Assembly (NCBI RefSeq): GCF_021646685.1
Contig: NZ_JAKJHW010000001.1
Coordinates: 434,001 to 498,000 of the forward strand
Reading direction: 5' to 3'
DNA from: Pseudalkalibacillus salsuginis
Lineage (GTDB): Bacteria > Bacillota > Bacilli > Bacillales > Fictibacillaceae
Length of the DNA stretch: 64,000 nt
In this document: one piece after another, positions 52,619 through 62,854 of the stretch
Numbering within the stretch: position 1 is the stretch's first letter
How the letters are laid out: the number at the start of each line of letters is the position of its first letter
Position numbers and translations under genes: made by a program
Notes under the pieces: generated by a model
What the model saw: the letters and a program-made list of their open reading frames with translations, nothing else
Told to the model about the DNA's origin: nothing
Databases searched by the model: none

Positions 52619-54922
52619 TTATACGCTACTGCTTTTAGACCCGTTGATGAGAGAGGTTTCAACTGTTTCTCTTATTTTTTTGCTGAGATGTGAGTTTCGA
52701 TTCCCTGAGTCATTTTGTTGTACTGCTCTTTCCAACGCATCCATTTCACCACAAAGGATCAAATATTCTTTGCTTCTCGTCACTGCAGTGTAAATCAAAT
52801 TTCGCCGCAGCATCCGATAATACGCTTTTACAATCGGCAATACGACGATCGGGAATTCGCTCCCTTGCGATTTATGGATAGAACAGCAATAGGCATGGGT
52901 GATCTGGATGAGGTCCGTCTTTTTGAACGTCACTTCAATACCTTCAAAAGAGATGACGATCTGATCTTCTTTATCAGCCGTTTCTTTTGAATAGATGATC
53001 GAGACGATTTCTCCGATATCCCCATTGAAAATCTGCTCTTCTGGTACATTGACAAGCTGGAGAACTTTATCGCCTACACGGTAAACCGATTGAAAATACT
53101 CGATTTCTTTTTTTTGTTCATGGGGAGGATTGAACATGGCCTGTAATTCTTTGTTAAGTTCATCTATTCCAGCACGCCCTCTGTACATCGGCGCTAAAAC
53201 TTGGACATCCTTTGCTGTGTATCCTTTTGTCATAGCGCTTTTACAAACTTGGAGGACCGCTTTTGTAACTTGATCATGAGAACACGGGAAAAAACGGCGG
53301 TCGTATTGGGGGTCTCTGAGATCCTCTGGCAGAGTACCTTTTTTCATTTCGTGAGCCAACTGTACAATGGTAGATCCTTTTGCTTGCCGATAAATTTCAT
53401 CAAGCCTGACGGTCGGTATGACTTTTGAATTGATGAAATCCTTCAAGACCTGTCCTGGACTCACCGAGGGAAGCTGGTCTTCATCGCCTACTATGATCAC
53501 CTGGATCTCATCAGGTAAAGCATCAAACAAACGATACGCTAGACGGACATCAACCATGGACATTTCATCGATTATCAAAAGCCGCCCGGCAATCGGATTT
53601 TCTTCATGATGTTCAAATCCACTTCCACCTTTCCAACCAAGTAAGCGATGGATCGTTACTGCCGGAAGTCCGGTTGATTCACTCATCCGTTTGGCTGCAC
53701 GCCCGGTCGGCGCGACAAGCAGGAAGGGAAATTCGTCATCTTTGTACTGCTGTATATCCAATGAAAGGCCATGAATTTCGGCGTATGTTTCAATGATGCC
53801 TTTAATGACTGTCGTTTTTCCAGTACCCGGTCCCCCTGTCAAAATCATCATTGGGGAAATGAGCGCCTTATAAATCGCATCCTTCTGAGCTTCTGCATAC
53901 TCGATTCCCTGGTTTTCTTCAAGCACACCAAGTGCATTGTAAAAGTCCGACAGTTCTATACGGTCATATTCGTCTTGTTTCAATAACCGTTCAAGCTTTT
54001 GGATCAAGCCATACTCTGCAAAATAAAGAGGAGGGAGATAAGCGTTTTCATCCTTGATGATCACTTTCCCGTCACTGTGTAAAGAAACAATCTCACTGTA
54101 AAAATCCATTTCAATGTCCCGCGGATTATTAAAGAGCAACTTTTTTGTTTCTTCTATCAGTTCTTCAACCTCTATGTATGTATGTCCGTGCTGGTTACAA
54201 AGTTCTTTTAGGTTATAGAGAAGACCGGCTTGAACACGCTCTGATGATGTTTTCTCGATCCCTAAAGCATTCCCTAGTTCATCTGCCCTTCGGAAACCGA
54301 TTCCGTCTATATCATAAATCAGTTGATATGGATTCGACTGGATGACTGAAATGGCTTCTTCTTTATACGACTGGTAGATTTTCATTGCAATGGCTGGACC
54401 GATTCCGTATCGATGCAATGTACTTAACAGCTGTTCAAGACCTTGGTGTTCCATCAACGTTTCATGAATAGTCCTTGCTCGCTCTTCCGATAAATCCTTG
54501 ACTTTATTCAATACTTCAGGATCCTCGATGATTTTTGAAAAAGCATCTTCACCAAGGGTACGGATAACCTTTTCCGCCGTCTTTTTCCCAATTCCATGGA
54601 ACAGATCACTGGAAAGGTATTGAACCATGCCATCCTCAGTCCGAGGCAGATTTTTCCTATAAAATTCCACGACAAACTGTCTCCCGTATTTTGGATGGTC
54701 TTTCACATCCCCCCAGAAGATATACGTCTCTTCTTCCATCAATACAGGAAATGTGCCTACCATGATCATTTCTTTTTCTATCCTGTCTAAATTGGATTCC
54801 TTTGTTGATACTTTTAATACCGAATAAAAAGTATCATTATTTTGATAGATGATATGAAGAATAGAACCTTTCACATATCGTTTTTCATCTGTTTTTAAAT
54901 CAAAATGGCCTTGTAACTCCAT
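52619..54922 (-). CDS. recD2: RecD2 (YrrC), ATP-dependent DNA helicase
   Basis: This 767-residue SF1B 5'-3' helicase has an N-terminal OB-like and HhH region (LFHGIGKKTAEKVIR, YDIDGIGFRRADEL), Walker A LTGGPGTGKTTVIKG, Walker B LLIIDEMSMVD, and motif VI near IHKSQGSEF and YTAVTRSKEYL. It acts in replication-fork repair and mismatch-repair accuracy. It overlaps no neighbour and lies 12 bases after yrrB. Confidence 0.95.
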   Translation of the reverse strand: MELQGHFDLKTDEKRYVKGSILHIIYQNNDTFYSVLKVSTKESNLDRIEKEMIMVGTFPVLMEEETYIFWGDVKDHPKYGRQFVVEFYRKNLPRTEDGMVQYLSSDLFHGIGKKTAEKVIRTLGEDAFSKIIEDPEVLNKVKDLSEERARTIHETLMEHQGLEQLLSTLHRYGIGPAIAMKIYQSYKEEAISVIQSNPYQLIYDIDGIGFRRADELGNALGIEKTSSERVQAGLLYNLKELCNQHGHTYIEVEELIEETKKLLFNNPRDIEMDFYSEIVSLHSDGKVIIKDENAYLPPLYFAEYGLIQKLERLLKQDEYDRIELSDFYNALGVLEENQGIEYAEAQKDAIYKALISPMMILTGGPGTGKTTVIKGIIETYAEIHGLSLDIQQYKDDEFPFLLVAPTGRAAKRMSESTGLPAVTIHRLLGWKGGSGFEHHEENPIAGRLLIIDEMSMVDVRLAYRLFDALPDEIQVIIVGDEDQLPSVSPGQVLKDFINSKVIPTVRLDEIYRQAKGSTIVQLAHEMKKGTLPEDLRDPQYDRRFFPCSHDQVTKAVLQVCKSAMTKGYTAKDVQVLAPMYRGRAGIDELNKELQAMFNPPHEQKKEIEYFQSVYRVGDKVLQLVNVPEEQIFNGDIGEIVSIIYSKETADKEDQIVISFEGIEVTFKKTDLIQITHAYCCSIHKSQGSEFPIVVLPIVKAYYRMLRRNLIYTAVTRSKEYLILCGEMDALERAVQQNDSGNRNSHLSKKIRETVETSLINGSKSSSV

Positions 54923-54934
54923 TATTTCGCCCCG

Positions 54935-55612
54935 CTACTTTTTGGTTTCAGTGGACTCTTGTATCTCATTGATTTTCTTGATCCCATTATGTGCAAGCAA
55001 ATGATCGTTTTGGCATTCAATCGCTTTGTTGAACATCCCTTTTGCTTTATGGAGATTTTCTTTGTACAAATAGGCTACACCAAGATTATAGTAAGCGTCT
55101 GAATGGGTTGTATCGAGCTTGATGACATTCTCTAATGCTGTAATGGCTTGCTCGAACAGATTCAGCTTTCCTAGCGTCATTCCATATTGAAACCATGCTT
55201 CAGCGTCCTGGTCGTTTTTTTCTGCCGCTAATTGGAAATGCGGAAGTGCACGCTTGATGTCCCCTAATTGTGAGAAACTCATCCCTAGCATAAAGTGTGA
55301 ATCTCCATCGGATAGGCCTTTCTTGACCGCCTCCTGAAAAAGGTCAAGTGCATCATCATACTGCTCAAGCTTATAAAAAACGACACCTGCCCCATAATAG
55401 GCAGCAGCCATTGATTCATCCAGAGAGATGGCCTTATCGAAAAAGCCAATCGCTTTTTCATACTCGCCTACCAGCTCCAGCAAGTTTCCGAAGTTCACAT
55501 AAATGACCGGATCGTCCGGCTGTTCTTCAAGAGCACTATGGAAAGCCTTCGCTGCTTCTTCGTATTTTCCTTCTTTCATCAATTGAATTCCGAGTTTATT
55601 GTTTTCAGCCAT
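54935..55612 (-). CDS. yrrB: YrrB, tetratricopeptide-repeat protein
   Basis: This 225-residue protein has about six TPR units, each with the G-Y-A-F pattern (for example KYEEAAKAFHSALEEQPDD, DDALDLFQEAVKKG, LFEQAITALENVIKLDTTH). Such domains bind protein partners. It lies in the same operon as recD2. The partner is not known. Confidence 0.9.
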   Translation of the reverse strand: MAENNKLGIQLMKEGKYEEAAKAFHSALEEQPDDPVIYVNFGNLLELVGEYEKAIGFFDKAISLDESMAAAYYGAGVVFYKLEQYDDALDLFQEAVKKGLSDGDSHFMLGMSFSQLGDIKRALPHFQLAAEKNDQDAEAWFQYGMTLGKLNLFEQAITALENVIKLDTTHSDAYYNLGVAYLYKENLHKAKGMFNKAIECQNDHLLAHNGIKKINEIQESTETKK

Positions 55613-55756
55613 CGTAAGCCTCCTTTTAATCTACTGTGAAAGGTTTGAATCAAATCAGCTCATTCCAGGTTCATAACCGATTTTTTATGCTCAAAAGCGG
55701 AAATATGCGCTTTTTTCTTTATTGAAGCCTATCTTTTCAGGTGTCTGAACGGCAAT

Positions 55757-55926
55757 TTGCACGATTTTGAAATGCATTTGCACGGAAATAAAAATAATTG
55801 CACGATTTCAAAGAATGATTGCACGAATATAAAAATAATTGTGCGGCTTGAAGATTGGATTACGCCAAGTCAAAACGAATTGAATCAATGATCCTGTAAT
55901 TGCACGAATCGGTCGGGAATTGCAAC
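55757..55926. repeat. Helically phased TTGCACG box array
   Basis: TTGCACG occurs at 55757, 55778, 55798, 55819 and 55900, with variants TTGTGCG at 55839 and TTGCAAC at 55920. All fall on a 20.4-base period, two turns of B-DNA. The array fills the yrrB-mnmA gap. Confidence 0.85.
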
Positions 55927-55959
55927 CAATGAATCAATATGTCGAAATCCAAATGGAAA

Positions 55960-55991
55960 GGACCTTGTCAAACTTCCATTTGAAAAGGTCC
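55960..55991. terminator. Terminator of the cymR-yrvO-mnmA operon
   Basis: Stem GGACCTTGTCAAA/TTTGAAAAGGTCC (one mismatch) with T-residues after it on the minus strand. Confidence 0.8.
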
Positions 55992-56010
55992 ACTCCTGTC
56001 CATGCTCATT

Positions 56011-57123
<1,113 letters not shown>

Positions 57124-57144
57124 TTATCTCACCTCCAAATCAAA

Positions 57145-58287
57145 TCACATTGATGTCAATCGATTGACAATCCGGACCGTCTCTTTGGCTGCTTGTTCGA
57201 TTTCTTCCATCGTATTGCCATGACCAAAGCTGAATCGGATTGCTGAAGTCATGCGCTCATGATCATCAAACATCGCTGCCAGTACATGGGAAGGTTCGAT
57301 CGAACCCGCAGTGCAAGCAGAGCCGCTTGATGCTGCAATTCCAGCCAAGTCCAGGTTCACAAGCATAGCTTCCACATTCGTACCTGGAAAACTCACATTC
57401 AGTACATGCGGAAGCGAAAGATTGATTGATCCGTTCAATATATACTCAATACCTTCTCCGTCAAAAATTTCAAGCATCCTTTTTTTCATATTCAGAAGCT
57501 GTTCATGACGGCCGATCTTCTCTTCCTGAATTAACTCGACCGCTTTTTTCATGCCCATGATGCCCGGGACATTTTCTGTGCCCGCTCTTCTTTTACGTTC
57601 CTGCTCGCCCCCGAATGCTCTCGGTTCTAGCCATAGACCTTCACGTACATATAAGAACCCATTCCCTTTAGGGCCATTGATTTTATGAGCAGATACCGAT
57701 AATAGATCAATCCCTAAATGCTTCACATCAATGCTGACACTTCCATATGCTTGTACCGCATCCGTATGGAAAAGTACTTTTTTTTCACTCGTAATCTTTC
57801 CAATCTCTTCAATTGGTTGAAGGGTACCCACTTCGTTATTTCCATACATGATGGTTACCAGGATCGTATCGTCACGGATCGCATCTTCAACTTGTTGAGG
57901 ATCAATTCTCCCCTCCTCATCGGCAGAAAGGTACGACACTTCGAACCCGTTCTCTTCTAAATATTGAACAGCATGTAAAACAGCATGATGTTCAACCTTC
58001 GACGTGATAATATGTTTCCCTTTCTCCTGTAGCGCAAGCGCTGTTCCAATAATCGCCATATTATCGGATTCAGTTCCACCGCTCGTAAAAATGATTTCCT
58101 TGAAATTGGCATTGATGCTCGAAGCGATCACCCTTCTTGCTTCATCCAATGCTTGTCTTGTATTACGGCCGAATTGATGGATGCTCGAAGGGTTTCCGTA
58201 TTGTGTTGTAAAGTATGGAACCATCGCCTCAACAACTTCCTCACGCGTAGGAGAGGTTGCAGCATGATCCAAATAAATCGCACTCAT
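57145..58287 (-). CDS. yrvO: YrvO, cysteine desulfurase for MnmA
   Basis: This 380-residue NifS/IscS-type PLP enzyme has IYLDHAATSPT, the PLP lysine in SVSAHKINGPKG, and the active cysteine in SSGSACTAG. The ATG at 58287 follows AGGTG and gives the family start. It lies 21 bases before mnmA and is dedicated to tRNA thiolation. Confidence 0.95.
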   Translation of the reverse strand: MSAIYLDHAATSPTREEVVEAMVPYFTTQYGNPSSIHQFGRNTRQALDEARRVIASSINANFKEIIFTSGGTESDNMAIIGTALALQEKGKHIITSKVEHHAVLHAVQYLEENGFEVSYLSADEEGRIDPQQVEDAIRDDTILVTIMYGNNEVGTLQPIEEIGKITSEKKVLFHTDAVQAYGSVSIDVKHLGIDLLSVSAHKINGPKGNGFLYVREGLWLEPRAFGGEQERKRRAGTENVPGIMGMKKAVELIQEEKIGRHEQLLNMKKRMLEIFDGEGIEYILNGSINLSLPHVLNVSFPGTNVEAMLVNLDLAGIAASSGSACTAGSIEPSHVLAAMFDDHERMTSAIRFSFGHGNTMEEIEQAAKETVRIVNRLTSM

Positions 58288-58395
58288 AAAAATCACCTGT
58301 ATTGTAATGTTCACATTCTCCGGAACATTTACGATTATTTTAAACCACGGTCGTCAATTGACGACGTTTATCAATTGTTCGCTTTTGAACTCACA

Positions 58396-58818
58396 TTAAA
58401 TGTAGAACATGTAAGACTCCTGATCATCCTCCCCGCCACTATAAGAAGCCAACTCCTCAAGAGTGGTGCTGTCAAGGACTCCTTTCACCGCATCGCGGAT
58501 TTTGATCCAAAGGTCCCTTTTTGCTGGTTCTTCGTCATCCAGGATTTCAACAGGTGTGATCGGGCCTTCGAGTACACGGATGATATCTCCTGCTGTTATA
58601 TTTTCCGGATCCCGGGCTAAAGTATACCCGCCGTATGCCCCTCGTACACTTTTCACTAACCCTGCATTACGGAGCGGACCTACCAACTGTTCAAGATAGT
58701 GCTCGGATAATCCGTGGTCTTTTGCAATTGATTTGAGGGAGATTGGCCCTTCACCATGTTTTTTTGCCAATGCCATCATGATGGTCAATCCGTAACGTCC
58801 CTTAGTTGAAATTTTCAT
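58396..58818 (-). CDS. cymR: CymR, Rrf2-family master regulator of cysteine metabolism
   Basis: This 140-residue Rrf2 regulator starts MKISTKGRYGLTIMMALAKK and has HYLEQLVGPLRNAGLVKSVR and GAYGGYTLARDP. It lacks the Fe-S cysteines of IscR. GGAGGAAATT precedes the ATG at 58818. In B. subtilis CymR with CysK represses the yrrT-mtnN-mccAB operon, which is present at 30397-34673. Confidence 0.95.
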   Translation of the reverse strand: MKISTKGRYGLTIMMALAKKHGEGPISLKSIAKDHGLSEHYLEQLVGPLRNAGLVKSVRGAYGGYTLARDPENITAGDIIRVLEGPITPVEILDDEEPAKRDLWIKIRDAVKGVLDSTTLEELASYSGGEDDQESYMFYI

Positions 58819-59052
58819 AATTTCCTCCTCGATTGACAACTCTACTACACCCAAAAGGTCAGTTATACCTCTATCGTATCCTATAATTCCATGATTTGGT
58901 GTTTGTTTCTCCGATTATCGTATCTGAATTTTTTACCTATGACATTATAGCACGAATAAGGTTCTTCTTGCATTGAATCGAGTCGTATAGTATCGTTCAG
59001 TTGAATTGATACAACGGATTCGAAGAGATAGTCCCTGAAAGGACGTGGAAAT

Positions 59053-60381
59053 ATGGATCTATTCGATGTGTCTATGGAAGATGGACCAAATGGGAAACCT
59101 CTTGCTGATCGGATGAGGCCAAGAAATCTGGATGAGTTCATCGGACAGGAACACATTGTCGGAAAAGGCAAACTGCTCCGGCGGGCAATTGAAGCTGATC
59201 AGTTATCAGCAATGATCTTTTTCGGGCCCCCTGGTACTGGGAAAACAACTCTTTCAAAGATCATAGCGAATACGACAGCAGCCCACTTTGAACAAATCAA
59301 CGCGGTCACCTCTGGTGTAGGAGATATCCGTACCATTACGACCCAGGCAAGGGAACGGTTGAAGATGGAAGACCAAAAAACCTTATTGTTCATAGATGAA
59401 ATCCATCGTTTTAATAAAAGCCAACAGGATGCCCTTCTACCATATGTAGAGGATGGAACGATCATCCTGATTGGTGCCACGACAGAAAGTCCGATGTTCG
59501 AAATCAATAGGGCCCTATTATCGCGATCAAGATTGTTCCGTTTCGAGCCGCTGACAGAAGAGCATACGAAAAAAGTAGTGGAAACAGCGATCAAGGTTCC
59601 TGACAGAGGGTTCGGCAACCATTCGATCAACGCCGAGGAAAAAGCGCTTGACCATCTGGTTGATGTAGCCGGCGGAGATGCACGTACAGCATTGAATGCA
59701 CTGGAACTAGCTGTTCTGACGACTCCTCCTGATTCAGAAGGAAATATCCACATTACTTTGGAGATTGCAGAAGAATCGATTCAACAGCGTGTCCTGCAAT
59801 ACGATAAACAAGGGGACAACCATTATGATACGGTTTCAGCCTTCATCAAAAGCATCCGGGGGTCGGATCCTGACGCCACACTCTACTGGCTCGCAAAAAT
59901 GATCTATGCCGGTGAAGATCCGAAGTTCATCGCTCGAAGACTTTATGTACATGCGGCCGAAGATGTTGGTCTAGCAGATCCGAATGCTTTGCTCATCGCT
60001 CAAGCTGCAGCCCAGGCAGTCGATTTCATCGGTATGCCAGAAGCCCGTATCCCACTTGCAGAAGCAGCTCTCTATATCGCAACTGCGCCTAAAAGCAATG
60101 CAGTGATTACAGGAATAGACCGAGCATTGAATACGGTGAAAAATGAAAAAGCCGGGCAAGTTCCGACACACTTGAGAGATGCCCACTACAGTGGGGCGAA
60201 GGAATTAGGTTCGGGAGTGGGGTATAAATATCCTCATGACTATAAAGATGGTTATGTGCCGCAACAATATCTTCCCGACCATCTCAAACATAAATCGTTC
60301 TATCATCCGAGTGAACGCGGGTATGAAAAGACAGTCACCAGAAGGCTTGATTATTATAAAAGCCGGGATGAATACAGCTGA
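59053..60381 (+). CDS. rarA: RarA (YrvN/MgsA), replication-associated recombination AAA+ protein
   Basis: This 442-residue AAA+ ATPase has FFGPPGTGKTTLSKI (Walker A), LLFIDEIHRFNKSQQDALLP (Walker B) and C-terminal tetramerisation segments (YKYPHDYKDGYVPQQYLPD). It acts at stalled forks. Divergent from cymR. Confidence 0.96.
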   Translation: MDLFDVSMEDGPNGKPLADRMRPRNLDEFIGQEHIVGKGKLLRRAIEADQLSAMIFFGPPGTGKTTLSKIIANTTAAHFEQINAVTSGVGDIRTITTQARERLKMEDQKTLLFIDEIHRFNKSQQDALLPYVEDGTIILIGATTESPMFEINRALLSRSRLFRFEPLTEEHTKKVVETAIKVPDRGFGNHSINAEEKALDHLVDVAGGDARTALNALELAVLTTPPDSEGNIHITLEIAEESIQQRVLQYDKQGDNHYDTVSAFIKSIRGSDPDATLYWLAKMIYAGEDPKFIARRLYVHAAEDVGLADPNALLIAQAAAQAVDFIGMPEARIPLAEAALYIATAPKSNAVITGIDRALNTVKNEKAGQVPTHLRDAHYSGAKELGSGVGYKYPHDYKDGYVPQQYLPDHLKHKSFYHPSERGYEKTVTRRLDYYKSRDEYS

Positions 60382-60496
60382 ATAACCTATCAATCAATCT
60401 TTTACAAAAAATAATATAGTAATCTTGTATAGTTTCTCTCTTTTTTGTCCAACATAAGGCTAAAAACCTTCTGGGATAAAAAGGAGAGAATTTTTC

Positions 60497-61258
60497 ATGT
60501 CGAATCAAAGACAAGATGCATGGTCAGAAGAAGACGATCTATTATTAGCTGAGACGGTGTTAAGGCATGTTCGTGAAGGAAGCACACAGCTTCAAGCTTT
60601 TGAAGAAGTTGGTGACAAATTGGATCGGACATCTGCCGCAGTCGGTTTCAGATGGAATGCGATCGTTCGAAAAAAGTATGAACAAGCACTGAAAATCGCT
60701 CGTCGTCAACGCAAGGAACGTAAACGGGCCGCAGCTACGAGCAATTCACAAAAACCGAAACAGACGGACAATACCACGACTTATCAAACTCGCTTTGATG
60801 AGCCTATGGATTTTGAAAACTATCATCCTCTTTCTGAACGTAAGCATAAAAATTATACAGCCGAAGAAAAACCTGAAACTTCACCGACACCGGTACCGGC
60901 TTCAAGACCGCAAGAACCTGTAATCAAGCAGCAGGCTGAACCACAATCAATCGATCTTGATACCGTTATTCACTTCTTGAATCAATTGAAGAGTGACAAT
61001 ACTGGTTCTCAATCGGTAAAGGAAAGAAATGAACGCCTAGAACAAGAATGTGAAATGCTGAAAAATCAAAATAAAGAGTATGAAGCAGAATTGAAGGAAT
61101 TGAAAGATAGCTTCGCATCATTGAAAGAAGACTATCAAGCACTCCTCCAAATCATGGATCGTGCAAGGCGTATGGTCCTGCTTCAAGATCAGGAAGAAAT
61201 TTCTGCATCCAAGTTCAAAATGGATAAAAACGGTAATTTGGAAAAAGTAGCAAAGTAA
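60497..61258 (+). CDS. RsfA-family prespore regulator
   Basis: This 253-residue protein has an N-terminal Myb/SANT-like domain (WSEEDDLLLAETVLRHVREG, TSAAVGFRWNAIVRKKYE), a low-complexity linker and a C-terminal coiled coil (about residues 170-230). This is typical of RsfA/YlbO proteins that adjust sigma-F/sigma-G expression. AAGGAGAG precedes the ATG. Confidence 0.88.
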   Translation: MSNQRQDAWSEEDDLLLAETVLRHVREGSTQLQAFEEVGDKLDRTSAAVGFRWNAIVRKKYEQALKIARRQRKERKRAAATSNSQKPKQTDNTTTYQTRFDEPMDFENYHPLSERKHKNYTAEEKPETSPTPVPASRPQEPVIKQQAEPQSIDLDTVIHFLNQLKSDNTGSQSVKERNERLEQECEMLKNQNKEYEAELKELKDSFASLKEDYQALLQIMDRARRMVLLQDQEEISASKFKMDKNGNLEKVAK

Positions 61259-61276
61259 GAACCGATAGACACAGCA

Positions 61277-61378
61277 AAAGGGGCTGCCCATAACAATAGT
61301 GCCAGACACCAGACCACGGTTTTCCATCATGTTATTCGATACCGTAAATGTCTGATACTTATGGGGCAGTCCCTTTTT
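61277..61378. repeat. Long imperfect hairpin (GGGCTGTCCC family), copy 2
   Basis: GGGGCTGCCCATAA at the left and TTATGGGGCAGTCCC with T5 at the right pair. Inner blocks contain AGTGCCAGACACC and GTCTGATACT. It follows rsfA as a terminator and resembles 24571-24688. The rest of 61379-61569 shows nothing I can support. Confidence 0.75.
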
Positions 61379-61569
61379 CCATTTCATATTTAGTGGACAA
61401 CAGAGACCTTACTCGCTTGTGTGGTCTCATTTAGCCTGCTTTCCCGAAGGTGGCATATTTCCAGTTTCCATCTCCTTGGCATCATTCAATTAGCAACAAA
61501 CCTTTAGAAAACACCCAGAAAAAAAGTGCGCTCCTTTTTCGGTTCACACTTTCTACATTTCAAATATTT

Positions 61570-62337
61570 TCATCTGATCCGTTCTACTTCAATGTGGTTC
61601 TTGACCAGAATCCTATTGATCGCATGTCCCGCCATCATCAATCCAGAAATCGATGGGACGAAAGCGTTTGACGACGGCGGCATTTTCGCTTTACGGATTT
61701 TTGCATTTTCATCAGGAACGATGCTTTTACGTATTTCTTCGCGGATTTGGACGGGTTTTTCATCAGAAAAAACAACGTCGATCCCTTTATGGACGCCTTC
61801 CTTCCGTAACCTTGTACGAATGACTTTAGCGATCGGATCGTAGCTTGTTTTCGATATATCTTCGATTCGCAGGCGTGTCGGATCCATCTTGTTCGCAACA
61901 CCCATACTTGAGATGATCGGAATCTCCCTTCTTAAGCACTCCTTCATCAAATGGATTTTATAAGAGATTGTATCTGAAGCATCGATTACGAAATCAAGCG
62001 GATAACTGAAAAACTGCTCGTAAGTTTCTTCTGTATAGAACATTTTGAGAGCTTCTACGTTACAGTCAGGATTGATGTCTGCGATTCTATCCTTCATCAG
62101 ATCAACCTTAGGATGGCCGACGGTTGATAATAAAGCATGAAGCTGTCTGTTGACGTTTGTGATATCGACGTCATCCTTATCGACCAGAATCAGCCGCCCG
62201 ACACCTGACCGAGCCAGCGCTTCTGCTGAAAAGGACCCTACGCCTCCAACGCCCAATACTGCAACAGTTGAACCTCTAAGTACATCCAACCCTTCTTTAC
62301 CTATTGCTAATTCATTACGTGAAAACTGATGTAACAT
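61570..62337 (-). CDS. tcdA: TcdA (CsdL/YrvM), tRNA threonylcarbamoyladenosine dehydratase
   Basis: This 255-residue E1-like enzyme has the ATP-binding motif VLGVGGVGSFSAEALARSG and LVDKDDVDITNVNRQLHA, and cyclises t6A to ct6A in tRNA. The ATG at 62337 follows GGAGG. A longer frame upstream is not supported. Position beside aspS matches yrvM. Confidence 0.94.
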   Translation of the reverse strand: MLHQFSRNELAIGKEGLDVLRGSTVAVLGVGGVGSFSAEALARSGVGRLILVDKDDVDITNVNRQLHALLSTVGHPKVDLMKDRIADINPDCNVEALKMFYTEETYEQFFSYPLDFVIDASDTISYKIHLMKECLRREIPIISSMGVANKMDPTRLRIEDISKTSYDPIAKVIRTRLRKEGVHKGIDVVFSDEKPVQIREEIRKSIVPDENAKIRKAKMPPSSNAFVPSISGLMMAGHAINRILVKNHIEVERIR

Positions 62338-62422
62338 GTTGTATATTCCTCCAGTACTCCAAACAAATGTCCATAATAGCATATACGAAAGCCGAACTTG
62401 ATTGCAATACCCCAAGGCAAAT

Positions 62423-62450
62423 TAAAAAGCAACCAGTTATACCTGATTGC
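62423..62450 (-). terminator. Terminator after the 6S RNA candidate
   Basis: Stem GCAATCAG/CTGGTTGC with T5 on the minus strand. Confidence 0.75.
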
Positions 62451-62469
62451 TTCAGTGATTGAACTTACA

Positions 62470-62655
62470 AGAGTCCCATATGTGCCGTCGAAATCCTTCT
62501 GTGTTGAACCTGCCTGAAAAGGTGGGTGTCCTGTTACAATCCTTATGCGTCCTTTCACCGAAGGCTTGCACGCAAAATCATAAACTCAGACTCCCATTTA
62601 TAAAGTGTTGGCTCAAACGTTCGGCAGAAACGTACACCCCAGGACTCTTTGATAT
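62470..62655 (-). ncRNA. Candidate 6S RNA (bsrA/6S-1 type)
   Basis: On the minus strand the stretch starts AAAGAGTCCTGGGGTGT and ends ACACAGAAGGATTTC. These ends pair (GTCCT with AGGAT, GTGT with ACAC) to close a long irregular rod of about 180 nt. No reading frame fills it, and B. subtilis bsrA lies, to my recollection, between yrvM and aspS. A TACAAT lies just upstream of the proposed 5' end. The 62656-62820 remainder shows no gene. Confidence 0.6.
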
Positions 62656-62823
62656 TGTAGTTATAGGATAGCATAGAAATTTACCGCTTTCAATCCATTT
62701 ATCAATGTTTTCTAAAAAATCAAACTTCTTTACTAAGTAGTCCACTAAAGTGTCCAATGCCTTCAAATCCTATGTTTCCCAGGACCATGATCATATAACC
62801 GTTTAAAGGTAATCCATAAAAAA

Positions 62824-62847
62824 GCCACCCTCCAAAAGGAAGGTGAC
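62824..62847 (-). terminator. Terminator of aspS
   Basis: CACCTTCC/GGAGGGTG pairing with a TTTT loop and T6 on the minus strand. Confidence 0.8.
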
Positions 62848-62854
62848 CATGGAC

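Noticed and set aside
55757-55926. CRISPR-like array
   Set aside because: The 7-bp boxes are far too short for CRISPR repeats and the intervening sequences are similar A+T-rich stretches, not unique spacers.
62459-62671. 70-residue plus-strand frame between tcdA and aspS
   Set aside because: It lies within the 6S RNA candidate and has no ribosome site.
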